NCBI GenBank assembly: GCA_029582165.1
Contig: CM055871.1
Span: forward strand, 27,548,802-27,612,801
Source: Portulaca oleracea
Taxonomy: Eukaryota; Streptophyta; Magnoliopsida; Caryophyllales; Portulacaceae
DNA length: 64,000 nucleotides
Reading direction: 5' to 3'
Shown: piece by piece, positions 44,435 to 55,890 of the stretch
Layout: every line of letters starts with the position of its first letter
Numbering within the stretch: the first letter of the stretch is position 1
Made by a program: the position numbers and the translations under genes
Notes under the pieces: model-generated
What the model saw: only the letters and a program-made list of their open reading frames with translations
What the model was told of the DNA's origin: nothing
Databases searched by the model: none

Positions 44435-44675
44435 TTGTTTTTTTTTTTTTAATAGTTTTATCCCCTATGGTGAAGAAAATGGAATGGACATTTGGGAGGC
44501 AAGTTCCATGTCAGTTCTGGTGGAGAAAAGGTTCACTTTTGTGGTCAAATTGGGCTCTTTTTTTTAACTTTTGAGACTGAGTCAATTTGTAGGTCTAGTT
44601 GTCGAGCAATTGGTGTTTGTTACTCCTATTGTTGGTAACTTGGTATTAATTACTATTGTTGTAAATCATGGTCGA

Positions 44676-45407
44676 CAGTGGCGGATCCAGACAATTAATT
44701 TAGGGGTGTCCAACATACTTGTTATATAAGCGTTTTTGAAAATAAAATAACAAAATTTAAATAAATAATGATAAAAATAAAAATAAATATTAAATGACAT
44801 ATTTACAAGCTTAGCAAAATTTCACATCATCATATAAATATACCCATCAAATAAATTGAAATTTCACATCAACTAAATATTTGTATTTTAAATTTATATT
44901 AATACCCAATTAACCAATTCATTGACTTACATTTTTTGTTTATAAAAAAATAATTTGATACTCCCTCCATTCCCAATTAATTTGTCCAGTTTATTTTTTC
45001 AGGGTATTCGATGCAATACTTTGACCATTAATTTTTCAGGTTTAATCTTAGTAAGACTAATAATATTGTATCTAAATAAAAATGTTTTTCATCACGAATC
45101 TAATAGTGGTAGTCATGTAATAACTCAACATAAAATTTGATAAATTGACGATCAAAATTTAAATTTTTTAACCTAATTAGTCAATGTGGACAATTTATTT
45201 GGGACAGAGGGAGTAATATTTTAGGGTTTTTGGGTTGCTGCTAAATTAGACACCCCTTTTATGTTTTTTAAAATTTGTTTTACAGTGTCCACTTGCTCCA
45301 ATTAACAAAATTTCTTCCAAATAATATTAGAAAATCACAAATTTTTCTTTGGCTAAGGGTGTCCGTGGACACCCCTACGCTTGCTAGTAGCTTGAGATCC
45401 GCCCATG
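44676..45407. mobile_element. hAT-like MITE (CAGTGGCGGATC type) holding a Stowaway
   Basis: The left end CAGTGGCGGATCC and right end GATCCGCCCATG form an imperfect inverted repeat, and GGGGTGTCC/GGACACCCC words are inverted just inside. The flanking 8 bp match only partly. The Stowaway at 44961-45213 is nested inside. Confidence 0.65.
44961..45213. mobile_element. Stowaway-type MITE
   Basis: CTCCCTCCATTCCC...GGGACAGAGGGAG flanked by TA (44959-44960 and 45214-45215). Confidence 0.85.
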
Positions 45408-45436
45408 ATGATGAACTGCTAGGATCTAATATTATA

Positions 45437-45687
45437 CTCCTTCCATTTTATATTAATTGTCATCTTTTTAAATTGTGCAGTTAAATTTAAAAAATTTGAC
45501 TATAAATTTTTGAAATATACAATGACTTTTTATATAAAACTACTACCATTAAATTTATAATAAAAAATATTATTATCAATGTATATTATTGTAATTGTTA
45601 ATAAAATATTATATAAGAAATTATCAATCAAATGATATTGGAAACGGAACATATAATAAAGTGACAATTAAGATGGAAGTGAGGGAG
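45437..45687. mobile_element. Stowaway-type MITE
   Basis: CTCCTTCCATTTTATATTAA...GATGGAAGTGAGGGAG flanked by TA (45435-45436 and 45688-45689). It is similar to the Stowaway at 2100. Confidence 0.8.
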
Positions 45688-45689
45688 TA

Positions 45690-46024
45690 CAAGACCTTAG
45701 CATACCATTATTGCAAGTTTGTTGTTTAGTTTATGCCAATTTGTTATCCTTTGTCGGGACAAATGGTTGTGACTTGTGAGTTGTGACATGTGAGAAACAA
45801 TGGGTTAGGCTGCACTTTTTATTTATTTTTTATTTTTAAATGTGTGTTTTATACGTAGCCACATACGTACGAATAAGATGCCACCTATATTGCATCTAGG
45901 CCTTGTTTGATGATGTTCATTGTGAGGTTTTTATATATTGTGAGAGAAAGTAAATCATATTATCCGTGTGTTTCAACTTTCAACCATATCATATGCCTGC
46001 ATATCTATGTCAATAAACTTGTTC
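45690..46024. other. Intergenic, nothing recognised
   Basis: AT-rich; no ORF or clear repeat. Confidence 0.4.
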
Positions 46025-46372
46025 TTAATAGCACTTGATAACATATTTGAATGGGAAGACTATAAATTTATTTTTTTTAAAAGGAAAGACCGGTAAATTG
46101 TCTATCAGTATATAATTCTCAATTTGAAGGGGACAAACGTTTATCAGTGTCTGCTTTGATTCATGGAGAATGATTCTAACAATGCGATACGTAACATAAT
46201 TTCCACTCCTTTTCACATGGGACCAAGTGCACAACGAAAAATTGCTACTAAAAATATTAAAATCATCCAAAACGGTGTTTAAATCACTAAGGTATGACTG
46301 CAGACTACTCATTCTTTGAACCAAGGCCTTACAAGTTACAATCAGGTTGATTGGGGATTGCCTTAATGGCAA
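46025..46372 (-). pseudogene. LINE RNase H fragment
   Basis: The - strand reading LVQRMSSLQSYLSDLNTVLDD followed by CTWSHVKRSGNYVTYRI resembles the RNase H-like (RVT_3) C-terminal domain of plant L1-type LINEs, where the pattern 'F.HV.R.GN..AH..A' is typical; here the final His/Ala motif is degraded. There is no RT or endonuclease nearby, so it is an isolated remnant. Confidence 0.55.
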
Positions 46373-46529
46373 GCTTCCCCTCCTTCCAGAGTTCGATTTT
46401 TGGGAGGAACATTCATATTTAATAGGATGCGGAAGTGGCTTACAATCAAACTCGTCAATGAATAGTAGAATATCCGAATCTCTTTGCCATTATGATTCCT
46501 GTAAAGTGCGCAGCTACATATCTTCATGA

Positions 46530-47484
46530 ACATGAGCCTCAGGCATTACTTCCTTTCATCGTCGATAAGTTTGTATATCATATTTTAGGAGTATCATCTT
46601 TTATAACTTGTTGTCTTTCTAATAGTTGTTATAGATATTTGCTAAGCTTTTGATTTTCTTTTGACATTGAATGAATACATAGTTATCATCAAATTTTTGT
46701 ATAGGAAGAATAGAGCTAGTACAATCAAACACAAGATGGGGAATATGATGAACATTCATCCTATGGGACAGTTGGGATAGTAACAGCAACCATCATGGAA
46801 TAAGAAACAGTGGTATGGAATGATTTAAAGGTGATGATAATTGAATTGAACTGTTCTCTCTTGTGGGCTAAACAGTAATACCCACAAATTTAAGATTGGA
46901 TAATTGAATGAATTCAATACTGGATTGGAGGGTCATGTTGGGTGGGTTGCCTTTTCAGTTTTATAAGTCTTCAACCCAATAAGTTTGTTTGGTTGTTAAA
47001 ATGGGTTGAGTTGGAGGTTGACTTGTTGGAACCACTGTGTTATGACTTATGACTTGTGAGTTCAACTGCCCACCAATATCCATCATCTTAATAATATCTG
47101 TGTCTCTCAGCAAAATTGTCTTCTTCCATTAGTGTAGGAGAAGGTAGACTGCCTGTACATTTGGTAGATAAGTTGTGGGTATGGTAAATGTTGAATTTTG
47201 GTAACTTTAGGTAACTTTTGGAAATTTTTGATAACTTTCGGTAATTATTTTTTTTATGTAAATTTCGGTAACTTTTTTTTAAAGTGAAAATGTTAATTTT
47301 TTTTGATAAATTTCTGTAACTTTTTTTTTATAGTGAAAATGGTAATTTCGGTAAAAAATCTAAAATGTTTAAAGTGAAAATGTTAAATTTTTTTGGTAAA
47401 TTTCGGTAACTTTTGGTGAATTTCGGTAACTATAGGTAATTAATTACCTTACCCGAAGATACCCATAAAATTTACAGGGCTTAA
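46530..47484. repeat. Intergenic with degenerate TTTCGGTAACTTT repeats
   Basis: 47190-47450 consists of about ten variants of GGTAA(C/A)TTT(C/T)GG and AAAGTGAAAATGTTAA. The rest is unremarkable AT-rich DNA. Confidence 0.5.
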
Positions 47485-47763
47485 GGCCCCTTTTTTTTTA
47501 CGCAGCTGGTTGGTTGCGGTTTCACACTGTCTCATAACTTTTCATATTCCATCATAACCCACCACAATCCATCACAACCCACCACAATCTACCATTTTAA
47601 TAAAGAATTTCATCTTACTTTTTCCAATGAAAAATTATTTACATGGTAACATTCCACAATCCACCACAACCTTCCACATTCCACCACAACTTTCCCCAAC
47701 CCACCACAAGTTTCAAATTTGCACCACACTGCAGCGCAACCAACCATATAAAAGAACGAGACC
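47485..47763. mobile_element. Harbinger/Tourist-like MITE (279 bp)
   Basis: The left GGCCCCTTTTTTTTT and right AAAAGAACGAGACC ends are flanked by TAA (47482-47484 and 47764-47766). The interior is CCACCACAA-rich. Confidence 0.68.
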
Positions 47764-47784
47764 TAAGTTGTTACAGGTTTTTTT

Positions 47785-48205
47785 TTTAGATTTTTGGACG
47801 TCAATAATATCTACTTTGCGGATATTGGACACTAATAATATAGACTATTTTCTTGGTCACTGAGAATACCAACTATCAACAAATTTTCTGCCAACATTAC
47901 CCTATCGATTTGGTAAGGTTTCAACTCATGGAAAGATGGTGTGACTTCGATCATAATACGTTTCGTGGAAGACGGAGCTTGTGTAGAAAATGTTGACGTG
48001 GATACTAATCTACTTTCCATGTCACACATTATGGAGTTGCGTCATCTTTTCGATGAGTTAAAACTAGAAAAACTTGGTGGTGTACTGTTGGGGGAAAATA
48101 GGTCTATAGTTGGTATTGCCAATGTGCAACAGATTAGTTTGTATTATTAGTATTCAATATCCCCAAAGTTAGTATTATTCATGTCCAAAAATCAATTTTT
48201 TAGAT
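47785..48205. mobile_element. Foldback MITE with about 165-bp arms
   Basis: The left arm (about 47790-47950) and right arm (about 48030-48205) are inverted copies: TTTTTGGACGTCAATAATA against its near-complement, AATACCAACTAT, and TTCAACTCATGGAAA against TTTTCGATGAGTTAAA. Termini and duplication are not clear in the T-rich flanks. It is similar in layout to 27160-27642. Confidence 0.65.
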
Positions 48206-48894
48206 TAAAATATAATATGTATTTTGACTAATTGAAAAAAGAAAAATTTAAAACTAGTTTTAACAACCTTACAAGTTTAAGATTGTATTTTATATTGAGA
48301 ACTCTATAAATGGCCTAAATTTGGTCTCAATATTGAGTCTTTGGAATAATGTTTATTTATGAAAAAGGACCTGGAAAACATAGATAGAACAGTGTAAATA
48401 ATATTGTAAGAGATGATTATTGTCTTTCAATTAATTAAAATATTACTTAGCATTTGAAATATCATTTTTCTGAATAATTAATATGATACTGCCATGCAAA
48501 TTATGAACGATGAGGTACATAAGATTTAAATTTTAATTACGTATCAAAATGACTTTATTCGTAGTAACAGCAAAAGGATGGGAGTAAAATCGTATTTGTG
48601 GAATTAGATGAAGTTGTCAATGCGATGGAGACATGTAAGTTGTCAACTTTTAATATTTAAACTTTTAACACATATCAATAGTGTCTGGCATTGTCACACT
48701 CTTCATCTATAACAGTTGCAATAGGATGACGGAGTTGCATCAAATAACTGTGAACAATGCCTTTCTATGTGGTATATCAATAGTTCCTTGGCATTGTCAT
48801 CACTCTAAATAAGTAGCAGTTGTAAAGGGTAGGAGTTGCATCAAATAAGGTCTTGTACTTTTTCATGGTACCATACCGTACTTACTATAATTTA
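48206..48894. other. Intergenic, nothing recognised
   Basis: AT-rich. GTTGCATCAAATAA is present twice (about 48735 and 48836), suggesting a small duplication. Confidence 0.35.
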
Positions 48895-49153
48895 GGCCTT
48901 GTTCTTTTCTGCAGTATTTTGCGGTATGGTGTGGTGGAATTGTGGTGGGTGTGGTGGAATTATGGTGGAATTGTGGTTAGTTATTACTTATTGGTATGTG
49001 GGGTAGGTGAGGAGAGAGGATGTAAAAAGTAGAGGAGAAAAGTGAGGAGAGAGAAAAGTAATGATTTGTGGTAAAGTGTGGTGAGTTGTGGCAAACTGCG
49101 GTACCGGTATGTTGTTGTACCGCAGTTTGCCAACCGTAGAAAAGAACAGGGTC
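48895..49153. mobile_element. Harbinger/Tourist-like MITE (259 bp)
   Basis: GGCCTTGTTCTTTTCT...AGAAAAGAACAGGGTC with duplication TTA (48892-48894 and 49154-49156). GGTGGAATTGTGGT words fill the left half, and CGCAGTTTGCCA pairs with TGGCAAACTGCG (about 49087-49131). Confidence 0.8.
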
Positions 49154-49156
49154 TTA

Positions 49157-49403
49157 CTACACTATCCAAAAACTATCATCTTACCATATCACATTTTACT
49201 ACAACAACTATAATTTTCTCTCTCCTCACTTTTCTCTCTACTTTTCGCTTTTCTATTTTCCCACCTACCACACCGATCATTCTTATCACAAATTTTACTA
49301 CATGCTACCACACCACACCGCAACATACCACACTTTCCAGTTTTCACAATTTATCATATCATATCATTTCCACACTTTATCCACGGCAGAAAAGAATAAG
49401 GGT
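49157..49403. mobile_element. Adjacent inverted partial copy of the same MITE family
   Basis: Sequence rich in ACCACACC and CTCTCTCCTCACTTTTCTC, the complement of the preceding MITE, ending GGCAGAAAAGAATAAGGG followed by TTA. With its neighbour it forms a larger inverted pair. It lacks its own intact left terminus. Confidence 0.45.
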
Positions 49404-50340
49404 TAAATGTGAACAATGCCCTTTTACATGGGGAATCGGAAGAAGTATATATGGAACCAGATATTTAATGAAAGATGCCATCAACAAAGTGTGCATGCCA
49501 CAGAAATTTTCATACAGCCTTCTAGCAAGCTCCTAGACAATGGCTTCCTAAACTTTCCTGAAATTGCTTGCATACGATTTTACTCATGCGCAGATATTGA
49601 TTATTCACTGTTTACATTATTACATATGGTATGCAGCTCTTCTATATATGGTATTGGGAGTAAAGTCGTGGTTTACATAAACCAAAATGCTCATGTCAGG
49701 CTTGTCAGCGTATGTTTAGCTAAAACATGTTTTGGCTGGAAACAATATTTTATAACAAAGGTAAAGAAGCATAAAAGTTAAGTTGCAATTTGCAAACAAT
49801 GTGGTCAACTTTGTAACTTCATCAAACCTTAGGTTTTGGGGAAATAAGGGCCATATAACTATTTTGACTTAAGATGGTTCTTAACCATCTTAAATTGTTC
49901 ATATTTCATATTTTTGTAATTTTTATTAATAGTTTCTTTAACAATTATATATAATTATCAATTATAATGATATAATACTTATTAGCTAGGTCAAAAAATA
50001 TAATAATACCCAAATTTTATCAATCATAGTAGAAAATGCACATTTTATACATAATTTTATATTTATAAAAAAATATAAATAAATAATTATTTTTAAATTA
50101 TTTATAAGTTGTAGTAACCTGAAAATAATGAAACATACCTTTAGAATAATTTAAATACACTTACATTTAACTTTATTAGTGATTTAGAAAAAATGCAAGA
50201 TGGTTAAGAAACCATCATAAGTCAAGATGTTTATCATTTTGGAATAATATCCCTTTATCTAAATTGTGCAGCCCATTTTGCAACTGGATCATCCATACTC
50301 TTTTTTTAGGAAATCCATACTCAAATTACCCATAATCTAA
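49404..50340. other. Intergenic, nothing recognised
   Basis: AT-rich; a few short ORFs with no recognisable content. AAGATGGTT(C)TTAACCATCTTAA at about 49870-49900 is a small palindrome. Confidence 0.35.
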
Positions 50341-50631
50341 CGGTGAAAATAAAGAACAAGAGATGCAGATGCAAGAGCAAGAGAAAAGAGCAAGAGCAAG
50401 AGGACTTATTCAGAAAAGCAACTACTCCCTTGTCTAGCTACAGCAGGCCCAAAAAATTACAGGCATACCGCATATACACAAAACTCAAACCAAATTATCC
50501 GCAACAAAACAACTTCCAAACTCTCAAAACAAAACTTAATCCAAGCATCCAACTATCCAAATGCTATCCCAATTGAATGAATCAAAAACAAAATGCTGCA
50601 AATTCAACTTGTAAAAAAAGAAGAGGAGAGC

Positions 50632-53600
50632 TTAATCGACCTCCTCGATCTTGGGACCAGCACCACTTGCACCGGCTGAGGGAGCATCATCATCCATGGC
50701 GGCACCACCCATATCGGCTCCGGCAGCACCCTGGTACATCTTGGCAATGATGGGATTGCATATGCTCTCGAGCTCCTTCATCTTGTCCTCGAACTCATTC
50801 GCCTCCGCCAGCTGGTTGTTGTCTAGCCATGCTATGGCGTTGTCGATGGTGTCCTCGATCTTCTTCTTGTCGGCCTCAGTCAGCTTGGCCCCGATCTTCT
50901 CGTCCTTGACTGTGTTCCTCATGTTATATGCGTAGTTCTCGAGGGCGTTCTTGGCCTCTACCTTCTTCTTGTGCTCCTCGTCCTCAGCCTTATACTTCTC
51001 AGCCTCCTGGACCATCTTCTCGATCTCTTCCTTGGAGAGACGGCCCTTGTCGTTGGTGATGGTGATCTTGTTCTTCTGCCCTGTGGTCTTGTCCTCGGCT
51101 GAGACGTTCAGGATGCCGTTGGCGTCAATGTCGAAGCAGACTGTGATCTGGGGGACACCTCTAGGGGCCGGAGGGATGCCGGAGAGTTCGAATTTGCCCA
51201 ACAAGTTGTTGTCCCGGGTGCGAGTCCTCTCACCCTCGTAAACCTGGATCAACACACCAGGTTGGTTGTCGGAGTAGGTGGAGAAGACTTGTTCTTTCTT
51301 GGTTGGGATGGTGGTGTTTCTCGGGATCAAGACAGTCATGACACCACCGGCAGTTTCCAAACCGAGAGACAGAGGGGTGACATCGAGGAGCAAGAGGTCC
51401 TGGACCTTCTCGTTTCCTTCGCCACTCAAGATGGCAGCTTGCACAGCAGCACCGTATGCAACAGCCTCGTCCGGGTTGATGCTCTTGCAGAGCTCCTTGC
51501 CGTTGAAGAAGTCCTGCAACAGCTGCTGGACCTTGGGAATCCTGGTGGATCCTCCGACAAGGACAACGTCGTGGACAGTGCTCTTGTCCATCTTGGCATC
51601 ACGCAGACACTTCTCCACTGGCTCCATACACTTCCTGAACAGGTCCATGTTGAGCTCCTCGAAACGAGCACGAGTGATGGTGGTATAGAAATCGACACCC
51701 TCGTAAAGGGAATCGATTTCAATGGTGGTTTGGGCGGTGGATGAGAGGGTCCTCTTTGCCCTTTCGCATGCTGTTCGCAGCCTCCTGAGTGCCCTGGGGT
51801 TTCCGCTGATGTCCTTCTTGTGCTTCCTCTTGAACTCCTGGACGAAGTGGTTCACCATTCTGTTGTCAAAGTCCTCACCACCAAGATGGGTGTCTCCAGC
51901 AGTGGCTTTCACTTCAAAGATACCTTCCTCAATTGTAAGCAAGGAGACATCAAAGGTGCCACCGCCAAGATCAAAGATGAGGACATTCTTCTCGCCAGTG
52001 CTGGTGGCCTTCTTGTCGAGACCATAGGCAATGGCAGCCGCAGTTGGCTCGTTGATGATACGCATGACATTCAGGCCAGCAATGACACCAGCGTCCTTGG
52101 TAGCCTGACGCTGGGAGTCATTGAAGTAGGCAGGGACAGTGACGACCGCATTCTTCACAGTTGCGCCAAGGTAGGCCTCGGCAATCTCCTTCATCTTCGT
52201 GAGGACCATGGAGGAAATCTCTTCAGCTGCAAATTGTTTGTCCTCACCTTTGTAGGTTACCACAATCATGGGCTTGTCACCTGGACCAGCAACAACCTTG
52301 AATGGCCAGAGTTTCATGTCACTCTGGACAGATGAGTCGCTGAATCTCCTTCCAATCAGCCTCTTGGCATCTGTATTTAATTAAAGCCAAACATTAGGGC
52401 ATAAGAACTAAACCCAGCACATCAACAAGAACAGAGAACAAATAAGTTTTTAGAACAATTATGAAGCTGATAATAGCTTAACCACACAATATACTCACTT
52501 AGTCAGAACACGGACGATAGAGATTAGAGAACACAACATCAACTGGAAGTCAGAATTCATTAACTTCTTAAACGATGATTAACACAATTCACAACCACAA
52601 ATTAGATAGACTCAGCTATTTAATCCCCTTTTTGTTCGTATAATATTAATTTCTTGTTCATAGTAACCCAATATTGACAACCTAATTTCTGTGACATCTT
52701 CCAACATTTAAACAATAGTAAACGTTCACAACAACTACAGCTACATTCATTTGAAGACAAAACAAAACGCAGTGAGATTATATGTCGTTGATCACTAGCC
52801 ATACAAAATTCACACGCACATTATACAGACACCAATTATAGCTCATGAATTAGTATCATTTCACTTTAAGCATCTGTCATGTCATTAGTACATCAGAAAC
52901 GCGTACTACATGATATTAATGAAGAGACTCACAGAAATCCAATTTCTTGACCATATTTCACAGAAGCGTACGTGTTATCTAAAGCCTACCTCATTTTTAT
53001 GTGTATAGGAAGCCAATATCTAAATCAAGATACTATTACTAATTTCTCAGTCAGGGATAACCGGATAACGAACAATTTTCATGCTGAAAGTTCAACAATA
53101 TACATGTGTTCAAACTTCTGAGCTAAAACAAATGCATCATATTGCACATATTAGAGATTCCTAAATATACAAAATCTATAACTTATCACAGCTGAATCCA
53201 CAGCAATGAGCAATCAGTGCTCAAATATCAAAGTTTCACGTTGAGAAACAAAACTACATCATAATCAACAAAACACATAAAATAAATACAATCATAATGC
53301 ACACGTCCTGATTCCTACATTTACAAAATCTATAAACTCAACATGCTAGATCCAGGCATCATAGCTCATTAGATATCAGAATTTCATGTTAACCAACAAA
53401 ACTCCATCGTAATCAAGAAAACACATCTACATTCAACGAAAACCCGGTCCAAATCATTGGAAAGTCTATCGCGACAAATATAGTACGTCACCACATTTCG
53501 GGATTCGCATCATGTATACAATAATCGATGAAAAGAAACTACATTGTGAAAGAAAATGATGCAGAGAGAGAAATAAGACGAACCGAAGACGGTGTTGGTC

Positions 53601-53797
53601 GGATTCATGGCGACCTGATTCTTGGCAGCATCTCCGATCAAACGCTCACTATCAGTGAAAGCAACATAAGACGGAGTGGTACGATTTCCTTGATCATTAG
53701 CGATGATCTCAACACGATCATGCTGCCAAACTCCGACGCACGAGTAAGTCGTTCCGAGATCGATTCCGATCGCCGGACCTTCACCTTTTCCGGCCAT
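50632..53797 (-). CDS. HSP70: Cytosolic HSP70 (HSC70-type), gene A, two exons
   Basis: Coding sequence complement(join(50632..52370,53584..53797)), 650 residues. The 1,213-bp intron begins GT at 53583 and ends AG at 52371-52372 (CAG/ATGCC). It splits codon 72 (Asp) after its first base, as in Arabidopsis HSC70-1. HSP70 is the ATP-driven chaperone of cytosol and nucleus. Visible features are IDLGTTYS (12-19), [30 protein letters not shown], the substrate-binding domain (about 395-510), the helical lid, and the C-terminal EEVD that docks TPR co-chaperones. There is no transit peptide or ER-retention signal. It differs from gene B mainly in the lid and tail (for example [22 protein letters not shown]). 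A heat-shock promoter lies upstream. Confidence 0.97.
52371..53583 (-). other. Intron of HSP70 gene A
   Basis: GT...AG intron in phase 1, AT-rich. No other feature is seen. Confidence 0.93.
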
Positions 53798-53926
53798 GAT
53801 CGCAGCAAATGATCAGAAACCCTAGCGCAGAGAAACGAGAGTAAATGGTAAGGTTTGAGCGTGTGGTATGGTCTGCAACGTGAGAAGAATTGTTCGTAGG
53901 AATAAAAAAGGCGCTGTAGAGCGAGC

Positions 53927-53965
53927 ATTTATATAGGGGAAGGGTGGTATTTTTCTAGAAGATTC
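53927..53965 (-). promoter_or_regulatory. Heat-shock promoter of HSP70 gene A: TATA box and perfect HSE
   Basis: On the - strand TATATAAAT (53927-53935) lies about 130 bp before the ATG. A perfect three-unit heat-shock element, TTC-TA-GAA-GA-TTC (53953-53965), lies 17 bp beyond it. That is the site for a heat-shock factor trimer, so heat induction is likely. Confidence 0.85.
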
Positions 53966-55890
53966 TAGGGAGATCTCGGCCGTGGATTGGGAGCGTGATC
54001 GAACGGTGAAGACGGAATTAGAGTTAGTTCCGTATTACTGGGCGGTCTCAGCGTTTGATTAGTGGTCAGTCCGTTGGAGTGTGGACGGAGAAGCCGGGTT
54101 GGACAGGCTACAAGTTATAATACGATTTGATATTTGGGAATGTTGCCTATTTTTTTGTGTTTTTTTTTAATTCCTAGAGGATTTACCTTTATTTGATTGC
54201 ACTATTGAGGGATGGTAAAATTTTGTCGAGCTGCACTATCTGAATTTGTTCGATTTGAAAAAAATTTGATTTTATTCGAATTCAAATTGATCAGATGTTA
54301 AACTATAATATTTCACTTTTTCTATTGTCCGAACCTGATTTTGACTGAATTTTAGTTCCGTCCGAATAATCCGGCCCGAAATAAAACCCGGTCCAGACAT
54401 CGATTTTTTGTTCGAATTCTGACATTGAAAAAGTTCAACCGTCCCGAATTTTTCTAGTTCTGAAATTTGGACAAAAAATTGATGTTTGAATCTGGTTTTT
54501 TTAGGTTTAGGAAGGTACTAAATGCGGGTCAAATCGGGTTCGAATTATAGGGAAAAGAAAAATTTTGTGTTCGAATATTCGGTCAATACGGACAATGTTA
54601 AAATAAGTAAAAAATATGTTGAATGCAAACATAGAGATTAAGTTACGGAGACAAATATAAATATAAATAATTATACGAAAATAAATGATAAAAATGTCAA
54701 AAAATATGATGAATGTGAAGGTGCAAGAATTTTTTTTTATGAAAGGTTAGAATTAAACTTCGGTAACTTTGGGTTAAATGTAAAAAAAAAATATGACATA
54801 AAACTAATTGGGTTGTTGAGAGTGAAACTATTATACTTGAACTAAATTAATTAAAATGGAAGTTTGAATACCAAATCTATTAACGCAAGTCTATGGTAAA
54901 TATGATTTCAAACAATATAAGTGTTTTTCTAATTTTCAGCTAAACACTATAAGACTATTAATAATTTCTGTTTTATCTAGAAGCGTCTGAATATTTAGAG
55001 GAAAACAAATATAAACAGTATACATTCATCTATATATATACATTATATACAAAAATCCTCTTATTTGGATGAGTAGTTCATAAATATTAAATAACATAAC
55101 TAATTTTGTTTGTATTTATATTTGGTTTCAGTCTTTTGTCATATTCTTTAATTATTTCCTCTACTATTTATGTTTCCTTTACCATTTATGTTTACATTCA
55201 TCTATCAAAAAACTAAGACTCATTTGAAAGAACGGAAAAAACCTAGTATGTTTTCAAATTTAATTGCGTAATTCAAAGATGCCCAGGTTTGCATAACTGA
55301 AATTTTGGATATTTGGCCACATTCTGAATGTGTAATAATTTGTTGTAACCTAGGTAAAATTTAAGATGAATATCAAAAAACCAGCTCTAAATGAACTCAG
55401 AAAATGAACTGAATAATTTTTTTTTAAAAAAAAATAAATTACAAAAGTAAATTTAGCTAAGTGGATGGAACATGTCCAAAACCACCACCATCTACTTTCA
55501 TCGGCCCAATGAGCATATCTCCAAAAACTACAGAGTCTACACAACAATACCCCGTTTCCGTTTTCTTGAGAGGCCGAACACTACTGTGCGAGTTCCGAGT
55601 TGTTAAATGCCAATTCCGTTGGTCTGTAAAATTTAATCCCTCAAGTAGTCAAGTGAAGTAGTAGTATCCTCTAACAAGCAGCAATAAGAAAACTTGGCCA
55701 ACTCATCTGAGAGGGCCAAAAATAGCCAACCAATTTAATCCAGATGCAACACATTCTACTGAAATAGCAAAAATAGCAGTGGTATTAAACACCCACTGAA
55801 CATCAAATCCTTCTCACTGGAACGACAATCATTGCCTAAAAAACAAAAACATAGTTTCAAAAAACAATAAAGAAAAAAACAGGTTCAAGC
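53966..55890. other. Intergenic region between the two HSP70 genes
   Basis: Upstream DNA of gene A, then AT-rich sequence (54200-54620 rich in TTCGAA/CCGAAT words, like old hAT-type MITE DNA near 34540-34790). Next to 55891 lies the probable 3' UTR of gene B. No gene is seen. Confidence 0.5.

Noticed and set aside
46347..46529. Short + strand ORF as a small gene
   Set aside because: Overlaps the LINE RNase H remnant on the other strand and resembles nothing known.
49416..49781. 121-codon + strand ORF
   Set aside because: AT-rich intergenic DNA next to MITEs; no motif, no promoter or splice context, and a composition like its surroundings.
51262..52335. Long + strand open frames inside both HSP70 genes (also 56207-57420)
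   Set aside because: Antisense shadows produced by the codon bias of HSP70; they recur in both copies only because the coding strands are nearly identical.
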